The notes under the pieces were generated by a model. The model made no database searches, was not told the DNA's origin, and worked only from the letters and a program-made list of their open reading frames with translations. The translations under genes were made by a program, and so were the position numbers. A DNA stretch of 64,000 nt from Branchipolynoe longqiensis (Eukaryota; Annelida; Polychaeta; Phyllodocida; Polynoidae), in contig CM059193.1 in the NCBI GenBank assembly GCA_030323885.1, positions 74,623,543 through 74,687,542 on the forward strand. The letters are read 5' to 3'. Below are positions 9,984 to 21,149 of the stretch, in pieces; the first letter of the stretch is position 1, and each line of letters starts with the position of its first letter.

Positions 9984-10250
9984 TGTGTTTGCTGTTGTTT
10001 TGCATCTTAGCAACATCTTAGGTCATATCAGGACGAGTATCAACTTGTGAAAATGCAGACTCATGGTGACTTTATAGTGCTGCCCCACTCGGAGATCAGG
10101 CTGTCGGCAACATGACCCAATATCCGACACAGTCACATTATCCTGATACTGTTCAAACCAGTCTTTGTGCTATTCTAATAGTGTATGCTGAGAGCCAGGA
10201 TAGGAAGCGACAAGTATCAATTTTGTAAGGCATCGGTTTGACTGAACTCT
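9984..10250 (-). mobile_element. SINE-A copy lacking a head
   Basis: Minus-strand tail (tgctgttgttttgcatctta) and body through gaagcgacaagtatcaattt, ending near ggtttgactgaact. The tRNA-like head is missing, consistent with 5' truncation. Confidence 0.85.
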
Positions 10251-10379
10251 TCATATGTAAATAGGGATGTGCAATAGTACCTTGGAATACCATGCGATAT
10301 CCATCCTTCCGATGCAAAATTGTAACCTATTTTGGTCGGGAGGGTAAATAATATCAACAAAGACTGTGCATTGTGTGAG

Positions 10380-10402
10380 TAATATATATATATATATATA
10401 TA
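10380..10402. repeat. (TA)n microsatellite
   Basis: Uninterrupted TA dinucleotides. Confidence 0.9.
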
Positions 10403-10610
10403 CTTATATAGACAACGGCGGCGCTTCACACTCACTCGCACACGCAACCCTGGCGTTGTCACACCATGGTAATTCCTCTTCAATGTGCTTCAGTCTGAAT
10501 TCCTGCCAATTCCCAACTCCCAAAGCACTGCCAGCATATCCCGGGCATGAACAACACATGATCCAGAATGCATTCCGATCCTTTGACCTAATTTCAAATC
10601 TGACCATCTA

Positions 10611-12055
10611 CCCCCATTCTCCTCCCCTCTCCTCCACTCCCTTGCTCTCCTCCACTCCCTTCCATTCCCCTCCACTCCCTTCCATTCCCCTCCACTCCCT
10701 TCCTCTCTCCTTCACGCCTCTCTTCCTCTCGCTTCCTCTCCTCCACTCCCTTCCTCTCCCCTCCACTGCCTGGCCCTCTCCTCCACTCCCGTCCTCTCCT
10801 CCACTCACTTCCATTCCCCTACACTCGCTTCCTCTCCTCCAGTCCCTTTCTCTCCCCCTCCACTCCCTACCCCTCTCCTCCACTCCCTTCCTCTCCTCCA
10901 CTCCCTTCCATTCCCCTCCACTCCCTTTCTCTCTCCTTCACCCCCTTCCTCTCTTCCTCTCCCTTCCTCTCCCTTACACCCTTCCTCTCCCTTCCACTGC
11001 CTTGCCCTCTCCTCGACTCCCTTCCTCTCTTCCTCTCCATTCCTCTGCTCCACTCCATTCCTCTCCTTCACTCCCTTCCTCTCCTCCACTCCCTTCCTCT
11101 CTTCCTTTCCATTCCTCTGCTCCACTCCCTTCCTCTCTCCTTCAAGCCCTTCCTCTCTTCGTCTCCCTTCCTCTCTCCTCAAATCCACTCATCTCTATTC
11201 CACTCCCTTCCTCTCCTCCACTCCCTTCCTCTCTCCTTCACGTCATTCCTCTCTCCCTCTCCCTTCCTCTCTCCTCAAATCCCTTCCTTTCTCTTCCACT
11301 GCCTTCCTATCTCCTACACTCCCTTCCTCTCTATTCCACTCCCTTCCCGTCTCCTCTATTCCATTCTTCTCCTCCACTCCTCTCCTCTCTCCTTCATGCC
11401 CTTTCTCTCTTCATCTCCCTTCCTCTCCTCCACTCCCTTCCTCTCCCCTCCACTCCCTTTCTCCACTCCCTTCCTCTCTCCTCCACCCACTTCCTCTCCT
11501 CCAATCCCTTTCTCAATCCTTCATGCCCTTCCTCTCTCCTCCACTCACTTCCTCGCCTCCAATCCCTTTCTTTCTCTTCCAATCCCTTTCTCTCTCCTTC
11601 ATGCCCTTCCTCTCTTCCTCTCCCTTCCTCTCTCTTCTTCTCCCTTCCTCTCTCCTCCACTCCCTTCATTTCTATTCCACTCCCTTCCCGTCTCATCCTC
11701 TCATTTACTCTCTCCTCAAATCCCTTCCTCTCTCCTCCACTGCCTTCCTCTCTCCTCCACTGCCTTCCTCTCTATTCCACTCCCTTCCTCTCTCCTCCAC
11801 TCCTTACCTCTCTATTCCCTTCCCTTCTTCTCTGCTCCTCTCCTTTCCTCTCTCCTCAAATCCCTTCCCTTCGCCTACAATCCCTTCCTCTCCCTCCACG
11901 CCCTTCCTCTCTCACCCTCTCCTTGCCTCTCTCCTGCACTCCATGTATCTCTCCTGCACTCCTCTCGGCTGTTCCCCACCCCTCCTCTGTCCCTCACCCT
12001 TCCTCTCTCATCCACTTCCCCCTCATCTCTCCCCTCCAACTCTCGAAACCCTCCC
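10611..12055. repeat. 1.4-kb polypyrimidine minisatellite
   Basis: The plus strand is almost entirely C and T, built from degenerate units such as ctcctccactcccttcctct of about 20-25 bp. It leaves long open frames rich in Ser, Leu and Pro that are composition artefacts. Mirror-rich pyrimidine tracts of this length can form triplex DNA. Confidence 0.9.
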
Positions 12056-12069
12056 CCCCCTTCTTCCCC

Positions 12070-13045
12070 GACCTCTTCCTTGACACCAAGCCTCTCCAAG
12101 CCCCACCTCCACTTCCTTGACACCCAAACCTCTCCTATCACCAGATCCCCTTCCTGGACACCCAAAACCTCTCCTATCACCACCTCCACTCCCTTGACAC
12201 CCAATCCTCTCCAAGCCCCACCTCCCCTTCCTTGCACCCACACCTCTTCTATCACCACTTTCCCTTCCTTGACACCCAATCCTTTCCAAGCCCCCACATC
12301 CCCTTCCTTGACACCCACACCTCTCCTATCACCACTTTCCCTTCCTTGACAACTAAACCTCTTCCATTCCCCACCTCCCCTTCCTTGACACCCAAACCTC
12401 TCCTCTCATCACATCCCCTTCCTTGACACCCAAATCTCTCCTATCCCCACCTCCGCTCCCTTGACACCAAAGGCTATCGAAGCCCCACCTCCCCTTCCTT
12501 GACACCATAAGCCTCTCCCATTCTTCCCCTCTCCTTCCTTGACACCCAAACCTCTCCCATTCCCCGACATTCACTTCATTGACACCTAATCCTCTCCCAT
12601 CTCTCCAACTCCTCTTCCTTGACACTGTGACCAGATGGGGTGGCCGAATGAATTGAGCACCCGCCTCCTGTTTTGCTGGATGGTGGGATTAGAACCCACG
12701 GGTTCGAACCTTGGTCGAATCAAACCAATGATTTACACATTTATACTTGTCGCTTTCTAATCAGGAGCCCAACATTAGTAGGATAGGGCAAGAACTGGCT
12801 GGCTCAGTGCCAGGATAATGTGACAGCGCGGGATATCAGGTCATGGTTCTGGTGGCCTGGTCTCCCAGTGGGCCAGCACTACGCAGTCACCATGAGTGTC
12901 CACTGTCACAAGTCGGTACTCGTCCTGATATGACCTTACATCTTGATAGGACGTAAAACACCAACACCAACCGACATTGACACCCAAACCTCTCCCATTC
13001 CACAATCTCCCCTTCCTTCCTGAAACCCAACCTCTCTGATATCTC
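12070..13045. repeat. 38-bp minisatellite, split by SINE-A
   Basis: The marker cttgacaccca recurs about every 37-39 bp (12079, 12116, 12154, 12193, 12231, 12268, 12307, 12345 and on). Related units resume after the SINE, at 12975-13045. Confidence 0.85.
12630..12972 (+). mobile_element. SINE-A copy inside the 38-bp minisatellite
   Basis: The head ccagatggggtggccgaatg, a B box ggttcgaacct and the full body end in taaaacaccaacaccaacc. Array units lie on both sides. Confidence 0.9.
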
Positions 13046-13079
13046 ACCTCCCCTTTCTCGACACCGAACCCAATCCCAG

Positions 13080-13172
13080 CTCCCCCCCCCCCACCAACTC
13101 CTCTTCCAGGTCCTTGAAACCCAAGCCCCCCCCCCCCCCCCCCCCCCCTACCCCCCCCCCCCCCCCCCCCGT
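13080..13172. repeat. Poly-C tracts
   Basis: Long runs of C, broken by a few other bases, at 13081-13092 and about 13126-13170. They are candidates for i-motif and G-quadruplex structure and for assembly error. Confidence 0.85.
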
Positions 13173-13456
13173 CCCCACCTTCCTTTCCATGACCTGTTGG
13201 CAACGATCCCCGTATCACCTGACAGTTACCCGGCAGACCCTGCTTCTCCCCGAAAGTGGATTGGTTATGGCCTGACCACGTGATCTCTAGCCTAGTCACA
13301 TGACTGCGCGTCAGATGTCACAGCGGGGCTCGGCTGACCGCGATCGTCAGGGACATCTCCTAAATCACAGTCCTATCATGCTCCGCAATGAGAACCGAAA
13401 CCTTTAGGAGCTACCTGAGCTCAACCTTTCTGTATTTTGTTATTTGTCTGGCTGTT

Positions 13457-13790
13457 TAAAGTTGCATAGTCCGATGGTTTTTAATTTATGTAATTTTTCT
13501 GAGATAAATATATTAGATCGATCACTAGTATCTACTTTACATTAGTTCAAAGTTACTTTTATTTTAAATGGTAAACTTCTGAGATATTTTGGGTGCAAAC
13601 ATGGAAAATTAGATTTGGCAAGCTTGCCAAAACTCTGATGCCATAGACTTCTGCAGTAACAGGTTCTGTTAAATTGACTCAATATTGCCTTAATAAGTGC
13701 ATCAGTATCTAAGTTAGATATGTAAAATCAAATCTAGCCAATTGGTTTGGTTTTGAAAGTTTGATATTTCAGCGGACTTTGCAACTTTAA
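13457..13790. mobile_element. MITE-T copy 3
   Basis: TTAA at 13457-13460 and 13787-13790. The left end is AGTTGCATAGTCCGATGG and the right end is GGACTTTGCAACT. A short internal deletion makes it 326 bp. Confidence 0.9.
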
Positions 13791-14241
13791 GTACCCACAG
13801 CAGGTCGCAAAATTGTTTGTTTTACTTTTAACAGAACACCGAAAAAACATTCAATGTGCAGCAACTTTTTTCTTGCTTTTATAGTTTGTGAGCTGGATCA
13901 GTTATTGGATAGTTTCAAGAAGACAAATAATCAAATTGGGAAATGACACCCTAGATTAAAGACGCGATCCGGTCATCAGTACCCAATCCGGACGGAATAG
14001 CCATCTGGGTAAAGCGCATGCTTTACATATGGTAGGTCAGTGGTTTAAATCGCGACTGTTTTTTTTGTGGGGTTTCTTTTTTTGCTTTGGTCACAAAGAG
14101 CGACTGTCGTGGACCTGTAGTTGGTGAGGATATAGGGAGGATGGATGATAGTGATTGATGTGAATTTGTTTGGTCATAAGTGGTCACAATGTGGTCACAA
14201 ACCTGGTGTGACTGAAGTCTAAAGAATTGTGGTGGACCTGT
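13791..14241. repeat. Repeat R1 next to MITE-T, with a tRNA-like segment
   Basis: This is about 90% similar to 39564-40016, which also begins directly at a MITE-T end. It contains a tRNA-like stretch (ggaatagccatctgggtaaa, then gtcagtggtttaaat) at about 13995-14055, suggesting a SINE head inside. The class is otherwise unknown. Confidence 0.7.
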
Positions 14242-15005
14242 TGTAAACATGGAAAATTAGGTTTAGTAAACTTGCCAAAACTCTGACGCCATAGACTTCT
14301 GCAGTAACAGGTTCTGTTAAATTGACTCAGTATTGCGTTCTACGCAGAAACAAATGCTTAATAAGTGCATCAGTATCTAAGTTAGATATGTAAAATCAAA
14401 TCTAGATAATGGGGGACATGTGGGCTAGTTCGTTTTTCCGACACTTGGTGGCGCATCGGTACTAGTGGGCATAAACGGCCATTGACAATGCATTGAATTT
14501 GCCGGTACGCGCAGTGCAGAACGTTTATTTTATTCAAAATTAATAGAAATACAGCACCCTAACATTATAAATTTAATATAATCTATTCGTTGGATATGTT
14601 TTCTATATGTGTACCAAGTGGGTTGTCTCTAGGTGATGTGGTTTTAGAGATATTTGACTTTTACTGTATGAAGATTGCTCACGGCCATTGACAATGCATT
14701 ATTTTATTCAAAATTAATAGAAATGCAGAACCCTAACCTGATGAATTTAATATAATATATTTGTTGAATATGTTTTCTATATGTCTACCAAGTGGTTTGT
14801 CTCTAGGTGGTGTAGTTTTAGAGATATTACACTTCTTTTGTATGAAGATTGCTCATAGCCATTGAATTTGCAGTGCTACAGTGGGCCCAAGAGGCCCACT
14901 ACTTCAGTGGCGATGCGAACGGCAGGAACTTGAACTAAAAAGTCGGAGGTCCCCCATTGGTTTGGTTTTGAAAATTTGATATTTCATCGGACTATGCAGC
15001 TTTAA
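14242..15005. mobile_element. MITE-T copy 4, truncated and interrupted
   Basis: MITE-T interior from 14242 (aaacatggaaaattaggttt) to about 14410, then an about 545-bp insert, then the MITE-T right end 14956-15001 (catcggactatgcagct) and TTAA at 15002-15005. The left end is missing where it abuts R1. Confidence 0.85.
14411..14955. mobile_element. Insert in MITE-T with tandem halves
   Basis: It starts GGGGGAC and ends GTCCCCC, a very short inverted end. Two diverged direct copies of about 190 bp (14475-14690 and 14690-14880) share gccattgacaatgcatt, attttattcaaaattaatag and ggtttgtctctagg. The class is unknown. It is related to 8020-8100. Confidence 0.6.
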
Positions 15006-15159
15006 TGTAGGCAATTTATAGATTATATTGACTATTCCCATCCGTTTGATGCAACGAGTGGCAGACAGAGTATTTCCAGCTACATATTGGAGCTTTTCTT
15101 TGTAAAAGGATATTATTTTAATATCTACATGTGTGCGAATGGACAACATTGCACATTGA

Positions 15160-15227
15160 GAAGTTGAGGCATTGACACGATGACACATTGACACATTGAT
15201 GCATTGACACATTGACACATTGGTTCA
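15160..15227. repeat. Short ATTGACAC repeat tract
   Basis: Repeats of the 8-bp unit acattgac, the same unit as the large array at 18.0-18.9 kb. Confidence 0.75.
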
Positions 15228-15580
15228 CCAGACGGGGCGGCCGAAATGAGTAGAGCGACTGTCTCCTGTTTTGGGAGATCGAGAGATCGGAACCCATGAG
15301 GTTATGGGTTCAAATCCTGGTCGAGCCAAACCGATGACTTAAAAATTGATACTTGTCGCTTCCTAGCCTGGCGCTCGGCATTATTAGGATAGGGCAAGGA
15401 CTGGTTGGCTCAGTGTCAGGATAATGTGACTGAGTGGGGTATCAGGTCATGGTGCTGGCAGCTTGGTTTCCCAGTGGGGCAGCACTATAAAGTCACCATG
15501 AGTGTGCACTGTCACAAGTCGGTACCCGTCCTGATATGACCCTAGATGTTGCTAGGATGTAAAACAAGAACAAACAAACT
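15228..15580 (+). mobile_element. SINE-A copy, Leu-like head
   Basis: Head ccagacggggcggccgaaat, a B box gggttcaaatcc, full body and an aaaacaagaacaaac tail. Confidence 0.92.
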
Positions 15581-15687
15581 TAAGCATTTATTAAGTGTTC
15601 ACATTAGAGCACATTGTGGACTTCTTGTGTAGTTAGCTCACTTGTGGTTTTATTGTTCAAAATGCACACTTTTCTACACAATGCATA

Positions 15688-16008
15688 CCGGGCGCGGTGG
15701 CCTAATCGGTAGAGCGAGGGCCTCACGTGTGGAAGGTCGGGAGTTCGGTTCCTGGTCGAGTCAAACCAATGACATACAAAATTGATACTTGTCGCTTCCT
15801 AGCCTGGCACTTGGCATTAATAGGATAGGGCAAGGACTGGTTAGCTCAGTGTGATTGAGTTGGATGTCAGGTCATAGTGCAGGCGCCCTGACTTCCCAGT
15901 GGGGCAGCACTATAAAGTCGCCATGAGCGCACACTGTCACAAGTCAGTACTCGTTCTGATGTGACATTAGATGTTGCCAGGACGTGAATCTCCAACACCC
16001 AACCAACA
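15688..16008 (+). mobile_element. SINE-A copy, alternative head (type 2)
   Basis: Head ccgggcgcggtggcctaatc with gagttcggttcctggtcgag, then the common SINE-A body, with a small deletion after gttagctcagtgtgattgag. Confidence 0.9.
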
Positions 16009-16188
16009 CAATGCATAGTATGCATTACATTGCATTTGATAACATGCATAGGATTGTACAGAATGCATAGCTTTCATGCACAATGCATAGCTTTTCACTA
16101 CAATTGCAATATGTCTATCCAGTCTAACACTACATAGCACAGCAAGACTTCATAGAGTACTGTTGTTAATTGGAATATTCTACCAGAA

Positions 16189-16520
16189 GCGGGACGTAGC
16201 TCAGGCAGTAGAGTGTCCACCTATGAAGGTGTGTCTCATCTGATCGATCCTGCTCAGTTGACCCATTTACAGTTTGGGCTATTTTCCGTTCTAACCAGTG
16301 CTCCACAAGTGGTTCATCAAAGGCTGTGGTATGTGCTTTCCTGTCTGTGGGAAAGTGCATATAAAAAAAAAACCTTGCCGCTTATTGGAAAGACTAGCCT
16401 ATGTGGCGGTAGCGGGTTTCCTCCAAAGAAATATGTCAGAATGACCATATCGTTGACAGCCAATAGCCGATGATAAAAATCAATGTGCACTAGAGGCGTC
16501 GTTAAATAAAACACACTTAA
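16189..16520 (+). mobile_element. SINE-D copy 1 (mollusc-type SINE)
   Basis: Head gcgggacgtagctcaggcag with a B box gatcgatcc. The body includes gtggtatgtgctttcctgtc and agcgggtttcctccaaag, and the tail is gcgtcgttaaataaaac. I recognise this layout from molluscan sequence in memory. It is the main taxonomic clue here. Confidence 0.85.
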
Positions 16521-16800
16521 CAAAAAAAAATCGACCGAAAATAGGGGCTGTCATGCACTGCTAAAATAAAAGCAAAAACTGAAACAACCCCACAACAACA
16601 AGCAAACACTCAAACAAAACAGAACCCACAGAATTTCGAACTTTTTATTACAAATAAACAATAAAACACAAACAAACAAAAAATAAAACTCCCCACTTCG
16701 AACAGTCTCGAACTTCTAGTTACAAACAGATTGGTAGAATTCCACTCATAAGTCTGATTCACCGATTTAGAAATGCAATCAAAATAATCAATAGTCAATG

Positions 16801-17153
16801 TTTGTTTGCTGTTGTTTTACACCCTAGCAACATCTAAGGTCATATCAGGACGGGTACCGACTTGTGACAATGCGCACTCATGGCAACTTTATATTGCTGC
16901 CCCACTGGGATACCATGCCGTCAGCACCATGACCTGATATCCCACTCAGTCACATTATCCTGACACTGAGCCAACCAGTCCTTGTCCTATCCTAATAATG
17001 CCGAGCGCCAGGCTAGGAAGCGACAAGTATCAATTTTTAAGTCATTGGTTTGACTCGATCAGGATTCGAACCCACAAACTCATGGGTTCGGATCTCCCGA
17101 TCTCCAAAAACAGGAGACGGACGCTCTACTCATTCGGCCATCCCGTCTGGTCT
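16801..17153 (-). mobile_element. SINE-A copy, full length
   Basis: Minus-strand tail tttgctgttgttttacaccc, complete body, B box ggattcgaacccac and head cattcggccatcccgtctgg. Confidence 0.93.
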
Positions 17154-18040
17154 AATAGTTAATGTAGGTTCATCACACAGACATACATATATCTCCCAGG
17201 TTTTCATACCAACATCTAAATCAAATGCCGACCGTCAAGGGCAGGTTAATTTGACCGGCCAGGTTTCCTTTAGGGGGGGATTTATCGGATCTAGTATGTA
17301 TCCAGAAGGAAGGCCCCCCCCCCCCCCCCCCGACTCCCTATATTGCACCGAGCGGAAGGGCAACATGGAGACATTCTTCAAACAGTTTTACAAAATGCAC
17401 ATCGCGCCACACAAACAATTAATTACCTCTTATTTTTGTTTGCTTGATTTTTAAACCTTTCATTCACTCTTGCTGAATTTGAACTCGAATATCTGTGCTA
17501 AACCTGTGGAGTGATGTAGGTGAGTAAAAGACGATACAAGTTGCAAGACTTATGTTTATCTTGTCCCATCGCGAGTTGGTGATTTGTTATGTCCGGTAGA
17601 CACCTCCTGTATAAAACCTAAACCTGCCCCTGTTCGCGACTAAGTTTGAGTTTTAGTCGGTTTCAGTCTTTAGGTGTGTGACCCCCTAACACACCTGAGA
17701 CTTCCGATTCATGACTTAAAACTCAGTTTTAGGGTTTAAGACTGGAATCTTATAAGATTTGAAAAAATGAATCGGGCAGTTTTAGTCGGGAAACGGGACG
17801 GGTCGGGCAGTCAATTTTAGCGCATGAATCATATATGGGAGCTGTGTGCCAGGTTTTAGTAATGGACGCCCAGATACCGGTGGGGGGGGGGGGGGACATC
17901 TTTGCAGAGCCAGGTTAAGATACATCGGTAAATGAGAATCTCCAGCTAATTGCAATCTGGGCGGTTTACCATATGAGTGAGCCTAATAAGGCGGGCTGCC
18001 ACATGACATATGCCACTTGCCACACCATACATTCCACATT
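17154..18040. other. No gene; homopolymer tracts
   Basis: It contains a C tract at 17312-17331 and a G tract at 17881-17894. The region 17640-17830 has repeated ttttag/ctaaaa words (gttttagtcggg, ctcagttttagggtttaag) without clear terminal repeats. Nothing else was recognised. Confidence 0.4.
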
Positions 18041-18915
18041 ACGCATTGACACATTGACAAATTGAAGCATTGACACTTTGACACATTGGTGCATTACCAC
18101 ATTGACAGATTGCCACATTGTCACATTGATACATTCCTATATTAACACATTGATACATTGACAGATTGACACATTGTCACATTGATACATTCCTATATTA
18201 ACACATTGATACATTGACAGATTGACACATTGGTGCATTCCCACATTTCCACATTTCCACATTGACGCATTGACACATAGGAGCATTGATCATTTGACAC
18301 ATTTATGCATTAACACATTAACACATTGACATACTGACACATTGATACATTACATACATTGACATATTGACACATTGACGCATCAACATAATAACCCATT
18401 TACACTTTGACACATTGCTGCATTGCTGTATTGCCATATTGACACGTTGATACATTGACACATTAACCCATCGATACTTTGAAACACTGACACATTGATA
18501 CAGTGATACATTGATGCATTACATATATTGACATATTGACACATTGACACATTGGTGCATTAACATATCGACACATTGCCATATTGACATGCCTACACAA
18601 TGATCCATTACACATATTGCCATATTGCCATATTGCCATATTGCCATATTGCCATATTGCCATATTGCCATATTGCCATATTGCCATATTGCCATATTGA
18701 CACATTGACACATCAACATAATAACACCTTGACACATTGGCATATTGACACATTGACATATTGACACATTGACACAGTTGATACTTACAAAGGTGACACT
18801 TGGTACATTGACACAACAAAATATTGACATATTGACAATTGACACTGTGGCAATTTGACACATTCGAACATTGAGATATTTACACATTGCCACATTTGCC
18901 ACATTGACACATCAC
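18041..18915. repeat. 8-bp minisatellite (ATTGACAC / ATTGCCAT)
   Basis: Degenerate units of 8 bp run for about 875 bp. A homogeneous core of about 11 identical attgccat units lies at 18616-18700. Because 8 is not a multiple of 3, reading frames cycle and make artificial Cys/Met/Asn-rich ORFs. Confidence 0.92.
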
Positions 18916-19196
18916 CATGTACTAAACACACAAGCAGGGCCTTTGTATAACTGCACAATCTGATGAAAGTATCAATATTTCCAAATACAACCATTTACCC
19001 AAATTTGATCATACTTATTTAAAATAGATACCGGTGCACTTGTCTTCTGAGGTATGCTGTTACACTCAAAGATATATTCAGCAAACCAGTATTAATAGTT
19101 TAATATGTCTTCCCTTCGAGTATGTCCACTTCAATTATATCCAAAGTTAGTGTGACACTAAAGTAGATTATAATGATCAAGTTAATATAAACAAAA

Positions 19197-19563
19197 GTTT
19201 GTTTTATTTACTGACACCTCTAGAGCACACTGATTGTTATCATCGGCCATTGGATGTCAACCATATGGTCATTCTGACATATTTCTTTGGAGGAGGTCCA
19301 CTGCCGCAACATAGGCTACTCTTTCCGATAAGCAGCAAGGGGTCTTTTATAAGCACTTTCCCACAGGCAGGACAGCAATAAAACAGCCTTTGATGAACCA
19401 GTTGTGGACTGTTATGTATGTGGTAAGCTTTAACATAACATTACATGGACCACTGGTTGGAATGGAAAATAACCAAACTGCAAATGGGTTCACTGAGCAG
19501 GATTGATCTGTTGACTGACACCTTCAGAGGTGGACACGCTACCCCCTGAGCTACGCCACGCTC
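19197..19563 (-). mobile_element. SINE-D copy 2
   Basis: Minus strand: tail gtttgttttatttactgaca, body atttctttggaggaggtcc and tcttttataagcactttccc, head ctgagctacgccacgctcc. Slightly longer than copy 1 because of an internal insertion near 19410-19450. Confidence 0.85.
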
Positions 19564-19886
19564 CTACTTGATATATCCTACATCAGAACAATTATGGAAA
19601 AAACACAAAACCCTTCGGATTATGCAATTTAATACACTTGCATGGCTGTACATGCGCTATCCGTTAGTGTTGATAAGTTATTTCCCGATATGTACTTAGA
19701 GGCAGCAGGACTCCTAGGATGAACATTGCCTGGGGAAATACTAGTTTGATTCGACATTTCACGATTTACAAACCCCAAGATACCTCTGTAGGGTGATGAA
19801 CCTTGTGGCAAAGGACTCTAGATTTCAGTAGCGTTTGTCAGTACTTTGGTATGACTAAATCGTAATGGGCAAAGGCAATGAAAATG
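19564..19886. other. No feature recognised
   Basis: Unique-looking sequence, no open frame with recognisable content. Confidence 0.4.
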
Positions 19887-20236
19887 GAGACAGGATGGCC
19901 AAATGAGATGAGCGTCCGTCACCCTTTATTGCTAGATTATGGGATTTGAATCCATGGGTTAGAACCCTGGTCGAGTCAAACCAATAACTTAAAAATCTAT
20001 ACTTGTTGCTGCCTAGCCAGCTGCTCGGCATTATTAGGATAGAACAAGGACTGGGTGGCTCAGTGTCAGGATAATGTGACTGAGTGGGATATCAGGCCAG
20101 GGTGCTGGGGGGCCTAGTTTCCCAGTGTGCCAGCACTATAACGTTGCCATGAGTGTTCATTGTCACAAGTCGGTACCCATCCTGATATGACCTTAAATTT
20201 TGCCAGGAAGGAAAGGCCCAACAATCAACCAATGAA
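19887..20236 (+). mobile_element. SINE-A copy
   Basis: Head gagacaggatggccaaatga, degraded B box, body and a caacaatcaaccaatg tail. More diverged than most. Confidence 0.9.
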
Positions 20237-20357
20237 ATGATAGGCCATGGACACTCCATATTGTAATGATGGTGATGCTAAATTGCCTCTCAGGTTTGCT
20301 TATTGCAGGCACTTATTGCCATGTCATGATATCTACTCCTCTGTGTATGTCTCATTA

Positions 20358-20700
20358 TATGGACTGGGTGAGATGGTTGGATTGGTAGAGCGCTAGCTGC
20401 CCTTCACATTTGCGGAGGTCATTGGTTCGAACCATGACCAAGTCAAAACAATGATTACAAAATTGATCCTTTATGTTACCTAGCCTGGCGCTCGGCATTA
20501 CTAGGATAGGACAATGACTGATTGGTTCAGTGTCAGGATAATGTGACTCAGTGGGATATCAGGATGATGTGCCAGTGGTCTGCTCTCCCAGGGAAACAAT
20601 GTTATAAACAGTAATACACTGGGCATGAGATTACACAATCGCAAATTGCTACGCATCCTGGTATGAACTTACATCTCACTAGGACATAACACCCCAACAT
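20358..20700 (+). mobile_element. SINE-A copy, third head type
   Basis: The head ggttggattggtagagcgct with B box ggttcgaacc resembles neither of the two main heads. The body from aagtcaaaacaatgatt onward is SINE-A. Confidence 0.85.
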
Positions 20701-20756
20701 ATGCCTATATGTACGTATGCATGCCAATATATGGCAAGCAATCCATTACATTAACT

Positions 20757-21092
20757 TTGTTTGATTGTTTTTTTTTGTTCTATTCTGACAACATCTAAGG
20801 TCATATCAGGACGGCTACCGATCTTTGACAATGCACACTCATGGCATCATTATAGTGATGTTCCACTGGTATACCACGCCGCTGGCACCATGATCTGATT
20901 TCCCACTCAGTCACATTATCCTGACACTGAGCCAACCAGTCTTGGTCCTATCCTAATAATGCAGAGCACCAAGCTAGGTAGCGACATTCTTCAATTGTGT
21001 AAGTCATTGGTTTAACTCAGCTGGGATTCGAACTCGAAGCCTTCCGTACGGGAAGCCTGTGCTCTACCGATTCGGCCACCGCGTCCGGTCCC
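20757..21092 (-). mobile_element. SINE-A copy, alternative head (type 2)
   Basis: Minus strand, full length. The 3' end of the feature is the type-2 head (gattcggccaccgcgtccgg). Confidence 0.9.
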
Positions 21093-21149
21093 AGTACAGT
21101 AAGACAGGACGCTGGCGACTTAACGTGTATTTGTTAAATATGACTAAAT

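Noticed and set aside
10366..12349. Very long Ser/Leu/Pro-rich open frames (up to 584 codons) on both strands
   Set aside because: They are produced by the polypyrimidine tract lacking stop codons. Overlapping frames on both strands are open equally, and no domain is visible.
13995..14060. tRNA-like segment in R1
   Set aside because: The B box is degraded (ggtttaaatc) and the same sequence occurs at 39.77 kb inside a repeat. Not a gene.
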